A stretch of 64,000 bases of DNA from Yersinia mollaretii ATCC 43969 (GTDB lineage Bacteria; Pseudomonadota; Gammaproteobacteria; Enterobacterales; Enterobacteriaceae): the NCBI RefSeq assembly GCF_013282725.1, contig NZ_CP054043.1, forward strand, positions 2,108,001 to 2,172,000. The letters run 5' to 3'. A model generated the notes under the pieces. The model was given only the letters and a program-made list of their open reading frames with translations, was not told where the DNA came from and did not search any database. Shown one piece after another: positions 29,276 to 38,166 of the stretch. Within the stretch, counting starts at the first letter, position 1, and every line of letters starts with the position of its first letter. The translations under genes were made by a program, and so were the position numbers.

Positions 29276-29890
29276 TCAATGCTCTATTTCAAATGTGGGC
29301 AGTTTTAAGCGCCAGCGGATGGCGGCTAGGCGGATACCGAGTGTTATTACCATGCCCAACATCATGGCTTGCTGCAATGGCATCCCAAAAGTATAGAACG
29401 CCGTGGCATGGACGATACCGCCAATAATGCAGGCTGTGGCGTAGATTTCAGTCCGCAGAATCATTGGGATCTCGCGGGCTAAGACGTCGCGGATAATTCC
29501 GCCACCGACGCCGGTTATAACACCCATGCAGATAGCAACCAGCGGGCTGGCACCCGCAGCAAAGGCTTTATTGACGCCAATACCGACGAACACGGCCAAA
29601 CCAATAGCATCGAGCACCGGCAGTATCCATTTGGGGGTTCGCCTCGGCTGACGTACCAGCAAAATCGTTGCCAGACAAGTCACCATCGCAACCACCAGAT
29701 CAGTAGGATCCTTTACCCAAAATACCGGGCCGTTGGCTAATGCCATATCACGTATTGTGCCACCACCGACAGCGGTCACCACACCCAAAACCAGCACGCC
29801 AAACGGGTCCATTCGCAACTTCCCCGCCAGCAATACACCAGAGATAGCAAATACCGCAGTACCTAAAATATCCAGCCAATAAACCAGCAT
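29276..29890 (-). CDS. yadS: TRIC-family cation channel protein YadS
   Basis: YadS is a 204-residue inner-membrane protein made of two repeats of three helices (UPF0126/TRIC fold). The repeats carry AVGGGTIRDMA (about residues 42-52) and GVGGGIIRDVLA (near 130-141). Family members are trimeric potassium-permeable channels; the bacterial physiological role is unclear. The start at 29890 shares one base with the btuF stop (TAATG). Near-identity to E. coli YadS supports that start rather than an in-frame ATG at 29938. It is the third gene of the mtnN-btuF-yadS operon. Confidence 0.93.
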   Translation of the reverse strand: MLVYWLDILGTAVFAISGVLLAGKLRMDPFGVLVLGVVTAVGGGTIRDMALANGPVFWVKDPTDLVVAMVTCLATILLVRQPRRTPKWILPVLDAIGLAVFVGIGVNKAFAAGASPLVAICMGVITGVGGGIIRDVLAREIPMILRTEIYATACIIGGIVHATAFYTFGMPLQQAMMLGMVITLGIRLAAIRWRLKLPTFEIEH

Positions 29891-30768
29891 TAATGTGACT
29901 CCGCCACTGGGGATGGAAGGCTGGCCATTTGTTGGCACAGCTGCTCAGCGGCCAGCAGAATACGTGGACCAGCGCGATTAAACCAGTCCTCATTAAGGGT
30001 TATCACCGATACAGCAAGCTGAGGCTGCCAGAAGGCGCTGACGTTTTCGGCCTGAGCCTTATCACCACTTACCACAATCACCTGAGGTTGGCGGATCATC
30101 ACTTGTTCGCGACTCACCTGCGGCCAAGGAACCCGACTACCTGCAAAAATATTCTCTCCACCACAGAGGGAGACGATTTCGCTCTGCAATGTATGCCCAG
30201 AGCTGGTAAACAGGGGCTGTGTGCCAAATTGCAGGAAGGTACGTAATGGGGTTTTACGGGCATAATGGCTGCGTAACTCAGCCACTTGCTGACGTAGCTG
30301 CTCAGCAGCTTGATGGGCTTGATCAGGATGGGGGCTGTATTGTGCCAATTTATCCAGATCATCGGCAATTTGATCAATATTCACCGGATCAGAATAGAGG
30401 ATCGGAATACCAAAAGAGGCCAGTTGATCCAGTGGGCGTTGTGGGTTACCGCCACGCCAAGCAAGGATCAGATCAGGTTTGAGTGCCAGAATACGCTCGA
30501 CATTGACCCCTTGCCACGATGCCACATGCTCCAGTTTCTTTGCTGCTTCCGGGTAATCGGAGTAAGCGCTTACAGCAACCAGCTTATCCCCCAATCCAGC
30601 GGCATAGGCCAGCTCGGTGGTACTGGGTGACAAACTGATCACTCGCTCTGCCGCCAGTGCCCGTGAAGAGAATAGAGTAAAGGCAAGCAGCCCGAGCAAT
30701 AATAGGATAATTGCTCGGGGCAAGGTAATTGTGGCTCGTGCCGAAGGGGCACTATTGAACAGCCCCAT
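29890..30768 (-). CDS. btuF: Vitamin B12 periplasmic binding protein BtuF
   Basis: BtuF captures cobalamin in the periplasm for the BtuCD importer. The 292-residue precursor has an N-terminal signal or anchor (hydrophobic [15 protein letters not shown], about 19-33), cleaved near ALA. The class III binding-protein core follows, beginning [29 protein letters not shown] and [10 protein letters not shown] are family segments. It is about 25 residues longer than E. coli BtuF because of the N-terminus. It overlaps both neighbours by a single base (TAATG junctions), indicating tight coupling. Confidence 0.94.
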   Translation of the reverse strand: MGLFNSAPSARATITLPRAIILLLLGLLAFTLFSSRALAAERVISLSPSTTELAYAAGLGDKLVAVSAYSDYPEAAKKLEHVASWQGVNVERILALKPDLILAWRGGNPQRPLDQLASFGIPILYSDPVNIDQIADDLDKLAQYSPHPDQAHQAAEQLRQQVAELRSHYARKTPLRTFLQFGTQPLFTSSGHTLQSEIVSLCGGENIFAGSRVPWPQVSREQVMIRQPQVIVVSGDKAQAENVSAFWQPQLAVSVITLNEDWFNRAGPRILLAAEQLCQQMASLPSPVAESH

Positions 30769-31469
30769 TAACCGCGTTGAGCCAGTGTGGTTAACATGGT
30801 TTCGATCATCAGTGTCGACTGTTTAGCAGCGACAACTAAGAATTCATCAAAACTTAGGTGGGACTCTTGATCCGCTACATCTGAAATAGCGCGCACGACA
30901 ACAAATGGTGTCTTGAATAGGTGACAAACATGGCCGATAGCCGCCGCTTCCATTTCAACTGCCGCCACGGTCGGGAAAGTGGTGCGAATACGCTCCAGAG
31001 GGGTGGCACCATTGATAAATGCATCGCCGCTGCAAATCAGGCCACGTACTGCGTTTAAATTCAATTGCTTGATGCAACTCTCTGCCAATGCAATCAGGTC
31101 AGCATCAGCAACGAAAGCCGCTGGACAACCCGCCATTTGGCCCGGCTCATAGCCGAAGGCCGTGACATCGGCATCGTGATAGCGAACTTCAGTCGAGACC
31201 ACGATATCGCCCACTTTCAGGCTGGAAGCCAAGCCACCCGCAGAACCGGTATTGATCACGATATCAGGCTGGAAATGTTCTAGCAGCAAGGTCGTCCCCA
31301 TGGCTGCGGAGACTTTACCGATACCTGATTTCAGCAATGCGACGTCCACGCCATTGAGTCTGCCACTGTAAATTTCGCAACCCGCACGTGTTAAGGTTTG
31401 GCGATTTTCAATTTTGTCACGTAGCAGTGTCACTTCTTCTTCCATTGCACCAATAATGCCGACTTTCAT
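30768..31469 (-). CDS. mtnN: 5'-methylthioadenosine/S-adenosylhomocysteine nucleosidase
   Basis: MtnN (Pfs) removes adenine from methylthioadenosine and S-adenosylhomocysteine; the latter reaction supplies the AI-2 precursor for LuxS. The 233-residue protein starts [12 protein letters not shown] with the catalytic Glu12. It has [11 protein letters not shown] (near 73-83), [12 protein letters not shown] with the substrate-binding Met/Glu, and [11 protein letters not shown] with the catalytic Asp. The start at 31469 matches E. coli; the longer frame to 31598 overlaps dgt. It leads the mtnN-btuF-yadS operon and is divergent from dgt. Confidence 0.97.
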   Translation of the reverse strand: MKVGIIGAMEEEVTLLRDKIENRQTLTRAGCEIYSGRLNGVDVALLKSGIGKVSAAMGTTLLLEHFQPDIVINTGSAGGLASSLKVGDIVVSTEVRYHDADVTAFGYEPGQMAGCPAAFVADADLIALAESCIKQLNLNAVRGLICSGDAFINGATPLERIRTTFPTVAAVEMEAAAIGHVCHLFKTPFVVVRAISDVADQESHLSFDEFLVVAAKQSTLMIETMLTTLAQRG

Positions 31470-31656
31470 AAGGATACCTGCTGATTTTAACGAATGGATT
31501 AATCTGTAATTATCGGCATACAGTTTATCAGCTAAGTGAGATAGTCGGGTAGCTAAGCAAAGATAATGCGTAATGCGCCGCAGTTCATACGTTATCAATT
31601 GCTTCTACGGACAAGAGTGGGTATCACTGTTTGTATTGAAATATCAGGGGGGCAAT

Positions 31657-33174
31657 ATGTCTGGGATCGACTTTAAGCAGAAAATCAGTGTTCAGCGGCC
31701 ATTTGGTAAACCCAGTTCGGCGGAAGAGGAATATGAGATTACCCGGGTATTTGAAAGCGACCGTGGGCGTATTGTAAACTCTGCCGCTATTCGCCGTTTA
31801 CAGCAAAAAACGCAGGTCTTTCCGCTGGAGCGGAATGCTGCCGTGCGCAGCCGCTTAACCCATTCGCTGGAAGTCCAGCAGGTGGGCCGTTACATTGCCA
31901 AAGAGATCCTTAATCGCTTTAAACAGGATAAGAAAATCACGGCTTATGGGCTGGATAAGCTGCTTGATCCTTTTGAAAGTATTGTGGAAATGGCCTGCCT
32001 GATGCATGACATCGGTAACCCGCCCTTTGGCCATTTTGGTGAGTCCGCGATCAATAACTGGTTTACCCAGCAGATGGACCCGAATAGCGGGGGCAGTGAA
32101 CCCCGGAGCAAGGATAAATGCCAAGTTGATGCATTAAAGCTGCGGGAGGGGGAAGCCGAACTTAATGTGCTGCGCAGTAAAATTCGCCACGATTTGAGCC
32201 AATTCGAAGGTAACGCGCAAGCGATACGGCTAGTTTACAGCTTATTAAAACTGAATCTGACCTATGCTCAGGTGGGTTGTATCCTTAAATATACTAAGCC
32301 AGCTTATTGGTCAGGCGCTATTCCAACTTCCCATCACTATTTGATGAAAAAACCCGGTTTTTATCTTGCCGAAGAAACCTATGTTAAAGATTTACGTCGT
32401 GAACTCAATATGGGGGAGTTTGATCGTTTCCCGCTGACATATATTATGGAAGCCGCCGATGATATTTCTTACTGTATTGCTGATTTAGAAGACGCCGTAG
32501 AAAAAAACATTTTTAGCGTCGAGCAACTTTATGATCATATGATGCAGGAGTGGGGCGATGTCGCTCATGGCGATCTGTTTGATAAAGTCGTGGGCGGTGC
32601 ATTTCGGCAATTAGGGCGCGAACAAGGTCGGCGCAGTACCGAAGATCAATTCTTTATGTATTTGCGGGTCAATACGGTGGGAAAATTGGTTCCCCATGCC
32701 GCACAGCGTTTTATTGAAAATCTACCCGCCGTCTTTTCCGGCTCGTTTAATCAGGCATTATTAGAAGATGCTAGCGCGGCATGTAAATTACTGCAAATTT
32801 TTAAGAAGGTCGCCGTAAAACACGTATTTAATCATCCGGAAGTAGAACAGCTTGAATTACAAGGGTATAGAGTTATTAGTGGATTGCTTGATATTTATAG
32901 TCCGCTATTAGCTATGCCGCAAACGGCATTTACGCAATTAGTCGCAGAAGACACACACCGTAAATATCCTATTGAGACCCGACTATTCCATAAGTTATCG
33001 ACTAAGCATAGGTTGGCTTATGTTGAATCAGTGGATCGGTTGCGTGATTTAATGCCAGAACAATATGAGATATATGAGTATTATTATCGTGCTCGTTTAA
33101 TTCAGGACTATATCAGTGGTATGACCGATCTTTATGCTTATGATGAATATCGGCGCTTAATGGCAGCGGAATAG
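31657..33174 (+). CDS. dgt: dGTP triphosphohydrolase
   Basis: Dgt hydrolyses dGTP to deoxyguanosine and triphosphate, lowering dGTP pools. The 505-residue protein equals the E. coli length. It has the HD-domain metal ligands: His in [13 protein letters not shown] (near 69), His117-Asp118 in [13 protein letters not shown], and Asp in [12 protein letters not shown]. The start at 31657 is preceded by AGGGGGG. It is divergent from mtnN and followed by degP, as in E. coli. Confidence 0.97.
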   Translation: MSGIDFKQKISVQRPFGKPSSAEEEYEITRVFESDRGRIVNSAAIRRLQQKTQVFPLERNAAVRSRLTHSLEVQQVGRYIAKEILNRFKQDKKITAYGLDKLLDPFESIVEMACLMHDIGNPPFGHFGESAINNWFTQQMDPNSGGSEPRSKDKCQVDALKLREGEAELNVLRSKIRHDLSQFEGNAQAIRLVYSLLKLNLTYAQVGCILKYTKPAYWSGAIPTSHHYLMKKPGFYLAEETYVKDLRRELNMGEFDRFPLTYIMEAADDISYCIADLEDAVEKNIFSVEQLYDHMMQEWGDVAHGDLFDKVVGGAFRQLGREQGRRSTEDQFFMYLRVNTVGKLVPHAAQRFIENLPAVFSGSFNQALLEDASAACKLLQIFKKVAVKHVFNHPEVEQLELQGYRVISGLLDIYSPLLAMPQTAFTQLVAEDTHRKYPIETRLFHKLSTKHRLAYVESVDRLRDLMPEQYEIYEYYYRARLIQDYISGMTDLYAYDEYRRLMAAE

Positions 33175-33190
33175 TTTGCGAACAACTTAA

Positions 33191-33239
33191 ATTGTCCGCT
33201 TAATTAACTGTAGTTTTGTAAAGACGGACAATATTTTTT
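33191..33239 (+). terminator. Possible terminator of dgt
   Basis: ATTGTCCG (33191-33198) is complementary to CGGACAAT (33225-33232), followed by ATTTTTT. The 26-base loop is long, so this is only a probable terminator. Confidence 0.5.
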
Positions 33240-33262
33240 ACTATTCTAATTCTTGGGTCTGT

Positions 33263-33290
33263 GAACTTCATCCCCCATATTTAATCTTAC
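33263..33290 (+). promoter_or_regulatory. Candidate sigma-E promoter of degP
   Basis: TGAACTT (33262-33268) and TCTTA (33285-33289) are separated by 16 bases. This resembles the envelope-stress sigma-E consensus GGAACTT-N16-TCTGA, about 75 bases before the degP start. degP is sigma-E dependent in E. coli, so the context supports it. The -35 lacks the first G. Confidence 0.55.
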
Positions 33291-33364
33291 TATGCAAGAC
33301 GACATTAGTCTGCCACTCACCATTTATTGAATCATTATTAATTGTATAGCGAGAAACAGAATAG

Positions 33365-34807
33365 ATGAAGAAAACAACTTTAGTGTTAAGTGCATTGGCA
33401 TTGAGCATCGGTTTAGCCATGGGGCCGGTTTCTTCTGCCATTTCGGCAGAGACGGCATCTTCTAGCAGCCAGCAGCTCCCTAGCCTGGCGCCAATGCTAG
33501 AGAAAGTGATGCCTTCCGTTGTCAGTATCAATGTGGAAGGCAGCACCCAAGTCAGCAATGCCGGTGCTGGTGGTATACCCCCCCAGTTCCAGCAGTTCTT
33601 TGGTGACGACTCACCCTTCTGCCAAGATGGTTCTCCGTTCCAGGGTTCTCCAATGTGTCAGGGAGGGCAAGGCGGTAAAGGTGGCGTGCCAAGCAAGCAG
33701 GAGTTCCGAGCGCTAGGCTCGGGGGTAATCATTGATGCTGCTAAGGGTTATGTTGTTACCAATAACCACGTGGTGGATAACGCGACCAAAATCAACGTCA
33801 AGTTGAGCGATGGCCGCAGTTATGAAGCGAAAGTGATCGGTAAAGATCCCCGTACTGATATCGCGTTGTTGCAACTGAAAGATTTTAAAAATCTGACCGC
33901 AATTAAAATGGCAGATTCTGATCAACTGCGCGTAGGTGATTATACCGTTGCTATCGGTAACCCATATGGCCTGGGTGAAACCGTCACCTCCGGTATTGTC
34001 TCTGCCTTGGGCCGTAGCGGCTTGAACGTGGAGAACTACGAAAACTTTATCCAGACTGATGCGGCGATTAACCGTGGTAACTCTGGTGGTGCGTTGATCA
34101 ATCTGAACGGCGAGCTGATCGGGATCAACACGGCGATTTTAGCTCCGGACGGCGGTAACATCGGTATTGGTTTTGCCATCCCAAGTAACATGGTGAAAAA
34201 CCTGACATCTCAGATGGTTGAGTTCGGTCAGGTGAAACGGGGTGAGCTGGGTATCATGGGTACTGAGCTGAACTCTGAGCTGGCAAAAGCGATGAATGTC
34301 GATGCACAAAAAGGGGCCTTTATCAGCCAAGTCGTGCCGAAATCTGCTGCGGCTAAAGCTGGGATTAAAGCGGGCGATGTGATTGTCAGCATGAATGGTA
34401 AGGCAATCAATAGTTTCGCCGGCTTCCGTGCTGAGATTGGCACTTTGCCTGTTGGTAGCAAAATGACCTTAGGTCTGCTGCGTGACGGTAAACCAGTCAG
34501 TGTTGAAGTGACTCTGGAGCAGAGCAGCCAGACACAGGTTGAGTCAGGCAATATCTATACCGGTATTGAAGGCGCTGAATTGAGCAACTCTGATGTTAAT
34601 GGCAAGAAAGGCGTGAAAGTCGATAGCGTGAAGGCCGGGACTGCTGCTGCGCGCATTGGCCTGAAAAAAGGCGATATCATCATTGGGATTAACCAGCAAC
34701 CCGTTCAGAATCTGGGGGAACTGCGCAAAATCCTCGATACCAAGCCATCGGTATTGGCATTGAACATTCAGCGTGGTGATACTTCACTCTATTTGTTGAT
34801 GCAGTAA
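33365..34807 (+). CDS. degP: Periplasmic serine endoprotease/chaperone DegP (HtrA)
   Basis: DegP degrades or refolds misfolded envelope proteins. The 480-residue precursor has a signal peptide (about 1-28, ending SAISA). The catalytic triad is His135 (TNNHVVDNA), Asp165 (RTDIALLQ) and Ser240 (GNSGGAL). Two PDZ domains follow (about 290-370 and 395-475). The LA-loop insertion between residues about 60 and 112 carries the two cysteines (86 and 98) known from E. coli. A sigma-E-like promoter precedes it and a strong terminator follows. Confidence 0.97.
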   Translation: MKKTTLVLSALALSIGLAMGPVSSAISAETASSSSQQLPSLAPMLEKVMPSVVSINVEGSTQVSNAGAGGIPPQFQQFFGDDSPFCQDGSPFQGSPMCQGGQGGKGGVPSKQEFRALGSGVIIDAAKGYVVTNNHVVDNATKINVKLSDGRSYEAKVIGKDPRTDIALLQLKDFKNLTAIKMADSDQLRVGDYTVAIGNPYGLGETVTSGIVSALGRSGLNVENYENFIQTDAAINRGNSGGALINLNGELIGINTAILAPDGGNIGIGFAIPSNMVKNLTSQMVEFGQVKRGELGIMGTELNSELAKAMNVDAQKGAFISQVVPKSAAAKAGIKAGDVIVSMNGKAINSFAGFRAEIGTLPVGSKMTLGLLRDGKPVSVEVTLEQSSQTQVESGNIYTGIEGAELSNSDVNGKKGVKVDSVKAGTAAARIGLKKGDIIIGINQQPVQNLGELRKILDTKPSVLALNIQRGDTSLYLLMQ

Positions 34808-34866
34808 CTGATATTCACGCCGTGCTAAGCACCAAATAACATGCTAAGCACCCAATAAATAGCGCC

Positions 34867-34903
34867 AAAAAGGGCACAGTGTTTTATTGCTGTGCCCTTT
34901 TTA
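34867..34903. terminator. Bidirectional terminator between degP and barA
   Basis: AAAAAGGGCACAG (34867-34879) pairs with CTGTGCCCTTTTT (34890-34902) around a 10-base loop. The stem is followed by T runs on both strands, suiting the convergent degP and barA transcripts. Confidence 0.92.
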
Positions 34904-34922
34904 TTTCCGCCGCACACCCTGC

Positions 34923-37697
34923 TCAAACTATGGTTACACTTCCCCCCAAGTAGCTTTTGGCGGCATAGCGGACATTCTCTATTTCATCTAGCAATTCAAG
35001 CCATTCAGGTTGCAGATCCTGCAAATCTGTTTGCTGACGCAACTGCTGTTCGATGGTCATGCACAACTGTTTTAGCCGTGGTACACCACTACAGGCACAA
35101 CTACCATGGAATTTATGAATCAGATTCAGGATATCTTCGTCATGGGTTCCCGCCAGAATAACCTGCACGCGGTCTATGACTTGCGGCATAAACGCCAACA
35201 GCATGGTTAACAGATCCTTAGCGAGCGTCTCTTTATTTGCCGCTTGCCTGACGGCTAATGGCCAATCTATTACCCCTGCATATTCAAGTGGCGCGATAGG
35301 GCGATTATCAGCCGCTACCTCATGCGGTGGCGAGTTTTCATGCTGATAACGGGAGAGCGCTTGTATCAACCGAGTTTCATCTATAGGTTTTGCCAGATAA
35401 TCAGCCATGCCCAATTTTAATAATTGTTCTTGCTGCCCCCTGACCGCATGAGCGGTGACGGCAATGATCGGCGTGTCCAGATGATGGGACATCTGATGAA
35501 TGATTTCACTGGCGCGGATGCCGTCAATTTCTGGCATTTGAATATCCATTAAAATGATATCCAGTGTGTGTTCGCGAGCGTAAGCAATGGCTTTCGCCCC
35601 GCTGTCGCAGAGCACGGTTTCTGCAACTTGCTCTTCCAGCAGGGTGCCAATCAATTTTAGATTAGCCGGATTGTCGTCAACGGCCATCACTTTAAACGGC
35701 AATTTCAGCGGCTTCTCTGCTTGTTCTTCAACCAGTGACACACCGAGCGGCTCTTCAGATAACAGTGTAGGGATCAATCGATTAGATGATAATGGCTTGA
35801 TGAGACAGGCTTTGGCTCCTAGCTGTTTAAGCTGCTCGGCTTCCACCTGTGACTGACTTGGCAGCGCCAAAATAACGCGCTCGGAGATTTTCATCGCCGC
35901 AACCAATTTATCCTGATGAACTGCCATATTATTCCGGAACGGAATGGGCACGCCGACCAGCAGAAAATCATAATGTTGAGCTGGCAATAGCGCCAACGTC
36001 GGGCTATGCGTGATCAGCAATGGTGTGATGCTGAGAATATCCAGAGCGGCTCTTGCTGCAGAGGCGTTGCGCTCAATATAGGCCAGCGTTTTCCCCTCTA
36101 AATAGGACATGTCGGGTTGGCGATAAGAGAGGGATTCGTTGAGATCCAAAGTGAGGTGGAATCTGAAGGTTGAGCCGCGATCCACCTGACTGAGGAAGCT
36201 GATATCACCGCCCATCTCTTTGACCAATCTTTCGGTAATCACCAGCCCAAGCCCTGTTCCACCATGGCGGCGTGAGATACTGGCATCCGCCTGACGAAAT
36301 GCCTGGAATAACTGAGCCTGTTGCGATTCGGAAATACCGATGCCCGTATCGTGAATCTCGACCACCAGCGTCACTCTCTGCGCGGTTAATGCTTGCACGG
36401 CAACCAGAATATCAATATTGCCCTGTTCGGTGAATTTAATGGCATTACCGAGCAAGTTCGTGACAATTTGCTGCAAACGCATCGCATCCCCAACCACCTG
36501 TTCTGGGACATCATTGTTAATGTGCAGTGTCAGTTCCAGTCCCTTCTCATGGGCCGTATGTGCCAGCAGGATAACTACCTCATCCAGCGCACCACGCAGC
36601 GGGAAGGGGATGTGCTCAAGAATCAGTTTTTCGGCTTCCAATTTAGAGAAGTCCAGCACGTCATTAATGATGCACAACAAATTATTGGCCGAGCGCTGGA
36701 TCGTTTGTAAATAATCGGTTTGCGTCGGTGTCAGTGAGGTTTTCAGTGTTTGACGGGTAAAGCCAATCACCCCGTTCAATGGGGTTCGCAGCTCATGAGA
36801 CATATTCGCCAGAAACTCAGATTTAATTCGCGCAGCTTCCTGAGCGCGCTTATTTGCCAACCCTAACTCAACGTTTTGTATCTCCATCTGTTCCAGCGTT
36901 TCACGCAAATCAGAGGTGGCTTGATCAATATTTTGCTGCATCTCTTCGTGATAGGCCGCCAATGACATTGCCATTGAGTTGATACCATTTTTCAAAATAT
37001 TCAGCTCACCGAGCATATGCCCCTCAACCCGGCTATCTAATTGCCCACGGCGAATCCGGTCGACAGCATTCACCATGTTGCGGATCGGGCCGGTGACATC
37101 GCGCATTAGGCGATAAGCAAACAAAATGGCCACACACATGCAGAACAACAGCAGTAGGGTCGAGATAAAGATCTCTTTATATTGCTGCAAACGCACGGAT
37201 TGAAGATCCAGATCGATGGCGATATAGCCCAATGGCCGACTGGTAATGTCTGAATCTGACTCCCGATCACTGGCTAAACTCGATTCGGAGACAATGGGCA
37301 TGCGCATGACCAGAGAGTCGCCGCGATAGGAGAGCATCAGTGAACGAGGGATAGGGTCGCCCTTGGGTAACCTTAATTGTGAGGAGTTGTAATTATAGTT
37401 AGAGGTGACAAAAAGATTATTATCTGCGTCGAAAACAGAAATTGACCGAACAATATTTGAGTGCCGACGGTGAAAAAGATTTATCAACTGGCGGACGGTA
37501 TCGCGGTTACGAAAGGTCATTCCGTACTCACTAGCAACGGCCAGTGGCTCGATAATGTTAGTGCCGGCATTAACTATTTGATTTTGCAACTCATTATAAC
37601 GATTGACCATAAAGGAGGTGCTGAGTAACAGCCCAAGCAGCAGCGTGGGGGCCAGGATTAAAATCATCATGCGCGCGCGAAGACTGTATTTGGTCAT
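34923..37697 (-). CDS. barA: Hybrid sensor histidine kinase BarA
   Basis: BarA is the inner-membrane tripartite kinase that phosphorylates UvrY (GacA), activating the CsrB/CsrC RNAs and so modulating CsrA. The 924-residue protein starts [11 protein letters not shown]. It has two membrane helices (about 10-30 and 177-197) around a periplasmic sensor and a HAMP region (near 200-255). HisKA follows with His301 ([12 protein letters not shown]), then the ATPase domain with GTGLGL, a receiver with Asp in [14 protein letters not shown] context (near 730), and a C-terminal Hpt with His in HKFHGSC. The start at 37697 matches E. coli. The decayed rlmD lies upstream, divergent. Confidence 0.95.
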   Translation of the reverse strand: MTKYSLRARMMILILAPTLLLGLLLSTSFMVNRYNELQNQIVNAGTNIIEPLAVASEYGMTFRNRDTVRQLINLFHRRHSNIVRSISVFDADNNLFVTSNYNYNSSQLRLPKGDPIPRSLMLSYRGDSLVMRMPIVSESSLASDRESDSDITSRPLGYIAIDLDLQSVRLQQYKEIFISTLLLLFCMCVAILFAYRLMRDVTGPIRNMVNAVDRIRRGQLDSRVEGHMLGELNILKNGINSMAMSLAAYHEEMQQNIDQATSDLRETLEQMEIQNVELGLANKRAQEAARIKSEFLANMSHELRTPLNGVIGFTRQTLKTSLTPTQTDYLQTIQRSANNLLCIINDVLDFSKLEAEKLILEHIPFPLRGALDEVVILLAHTAHEKGLELTLHINNDVPEQVVGDAMRLQQIVTNLLGNAIKFTEQGNIDILVAVQALTAQRVTLVVEIHDTGIGISESQQAQLFQAFRQADASISRRHGGTGLGLVITERLVKEMGGDISFLSQVDRGSTFRFHLTLDLNESLSYRQPDMSYLEGKTLAYIERNASAARAALDILSITPLLITHSPTLALLPAQHYDFLLVGVPIPFRNNMAVHQDKLVAAMKISERVILALPSQSQVEAEQLKQLGAKACLIKPLSSNRLIPTLLSEEPLGVSLVEEQAEKPLKLPFKVMAVDDNPANLKLIGTLLEEQVAETVLCDSGAKAIAYAREHTLDIILMDIQMPEIDGIRASEIIHQMSHHLDTPIIAVTAHAVRGQQEQLLKLGMADYLAKPIDETRLIQALSRYQHENSPPHEVAADNRPIAPLEYAGVIDWPLAVRQAANKETLAKDLLTMLLAFMPQVIDRVQVILAGTHDEDILNLIHKFHGSCACSGVPRLKQLCMTIEQQLRQQTDLQDLQPEWLELLDEIENVRYAAKSYLGGSVTIV

Positions 37698-37753
37698 GGT
37701 ATTCCAATGTGGGAGAATTGACAGCTTACAAAACTGACGCTCGATCAATCATT

Positions 37754-38157
37754 ATGGCGCAATTCTACCCTGCAAACCGACGTGTGACGACCCGGCAAGC
37801 AATAACTGTGACAGTAAACTCTCTATACCCTTTGGGGCTGGGGGTGCCCGCCACCAAGGTGAAGCTATTTTTATCCTCGGTGCTTTGCAGAGAGAGCAAG
37901 CTGAAATTAAGCAGATCGAGCAAAAGCACCTCGGTGAGGAACCCTTTTACCGGATAGAGGGTCTACGATTAGGATTTCATCTGTAAGAAGACGTTATCGG
38001 GGGGAAGGAGTTGCGGCGCTGGTGGCGAATGGGCAGTATAATGCGCGGAACAATGCATTTACCGTCTTGCTCAGGTGCGAATGTTGGATATGTTCCCCAC
38101 ACCGGGCATCTTGAATCTATGGCGCTGTTCATGCAGGCGTCAGGGGTCGCAAAGTAG
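37754..38157 (+). pseudogene. rlmD: Decayed remnant of 23S rRNA m5U1939 methyltransferase RlmD
   Basis: Three separate pieces of RlmD survive in order. From the ATG at 37754 the frame reads [19 protein letters not shown], matching the E. coli N-terminus; it then shifts to another frame reading [16 protein letters not shown]. Near 38016-38065 the frame reads EGVAALVANGQYNARNN, which matches a segment around residue 320 of RlmD. The third piece reads YRLAQVRMLDMFPHTGHLES and runs to a stop at 38157, matching the C-terminus. The intact gene is about 1.3 kb, so about 0.9 kb is missing, including the iron-sulfur cysteines and most of the SAM site. The position between barA and relA is that of rlmD in E. 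coli. The gene must be non-functional. Confidence 0.9.
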
Positions 38158-38166
38158 GGAGAAGTT

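Noticed and set aside
29182..29427. Short plus-strand frame over the yadS 3' end
   Set aside because: It mostly overlaps yadS in antisense and has no family match or ribosome-binding site.
33205..33240. CpxR box upstream of degP
   Set aside because: GTAAA occurs once but no second half site is spaced correctly.
37709..37957. 82-codon frame between barA and relA read as a separate gene
   Set aside because: Its residues from 37754 match the N-terminus of RlmD and then leave the frame; it is part of the rlmD remnant, not a gene.
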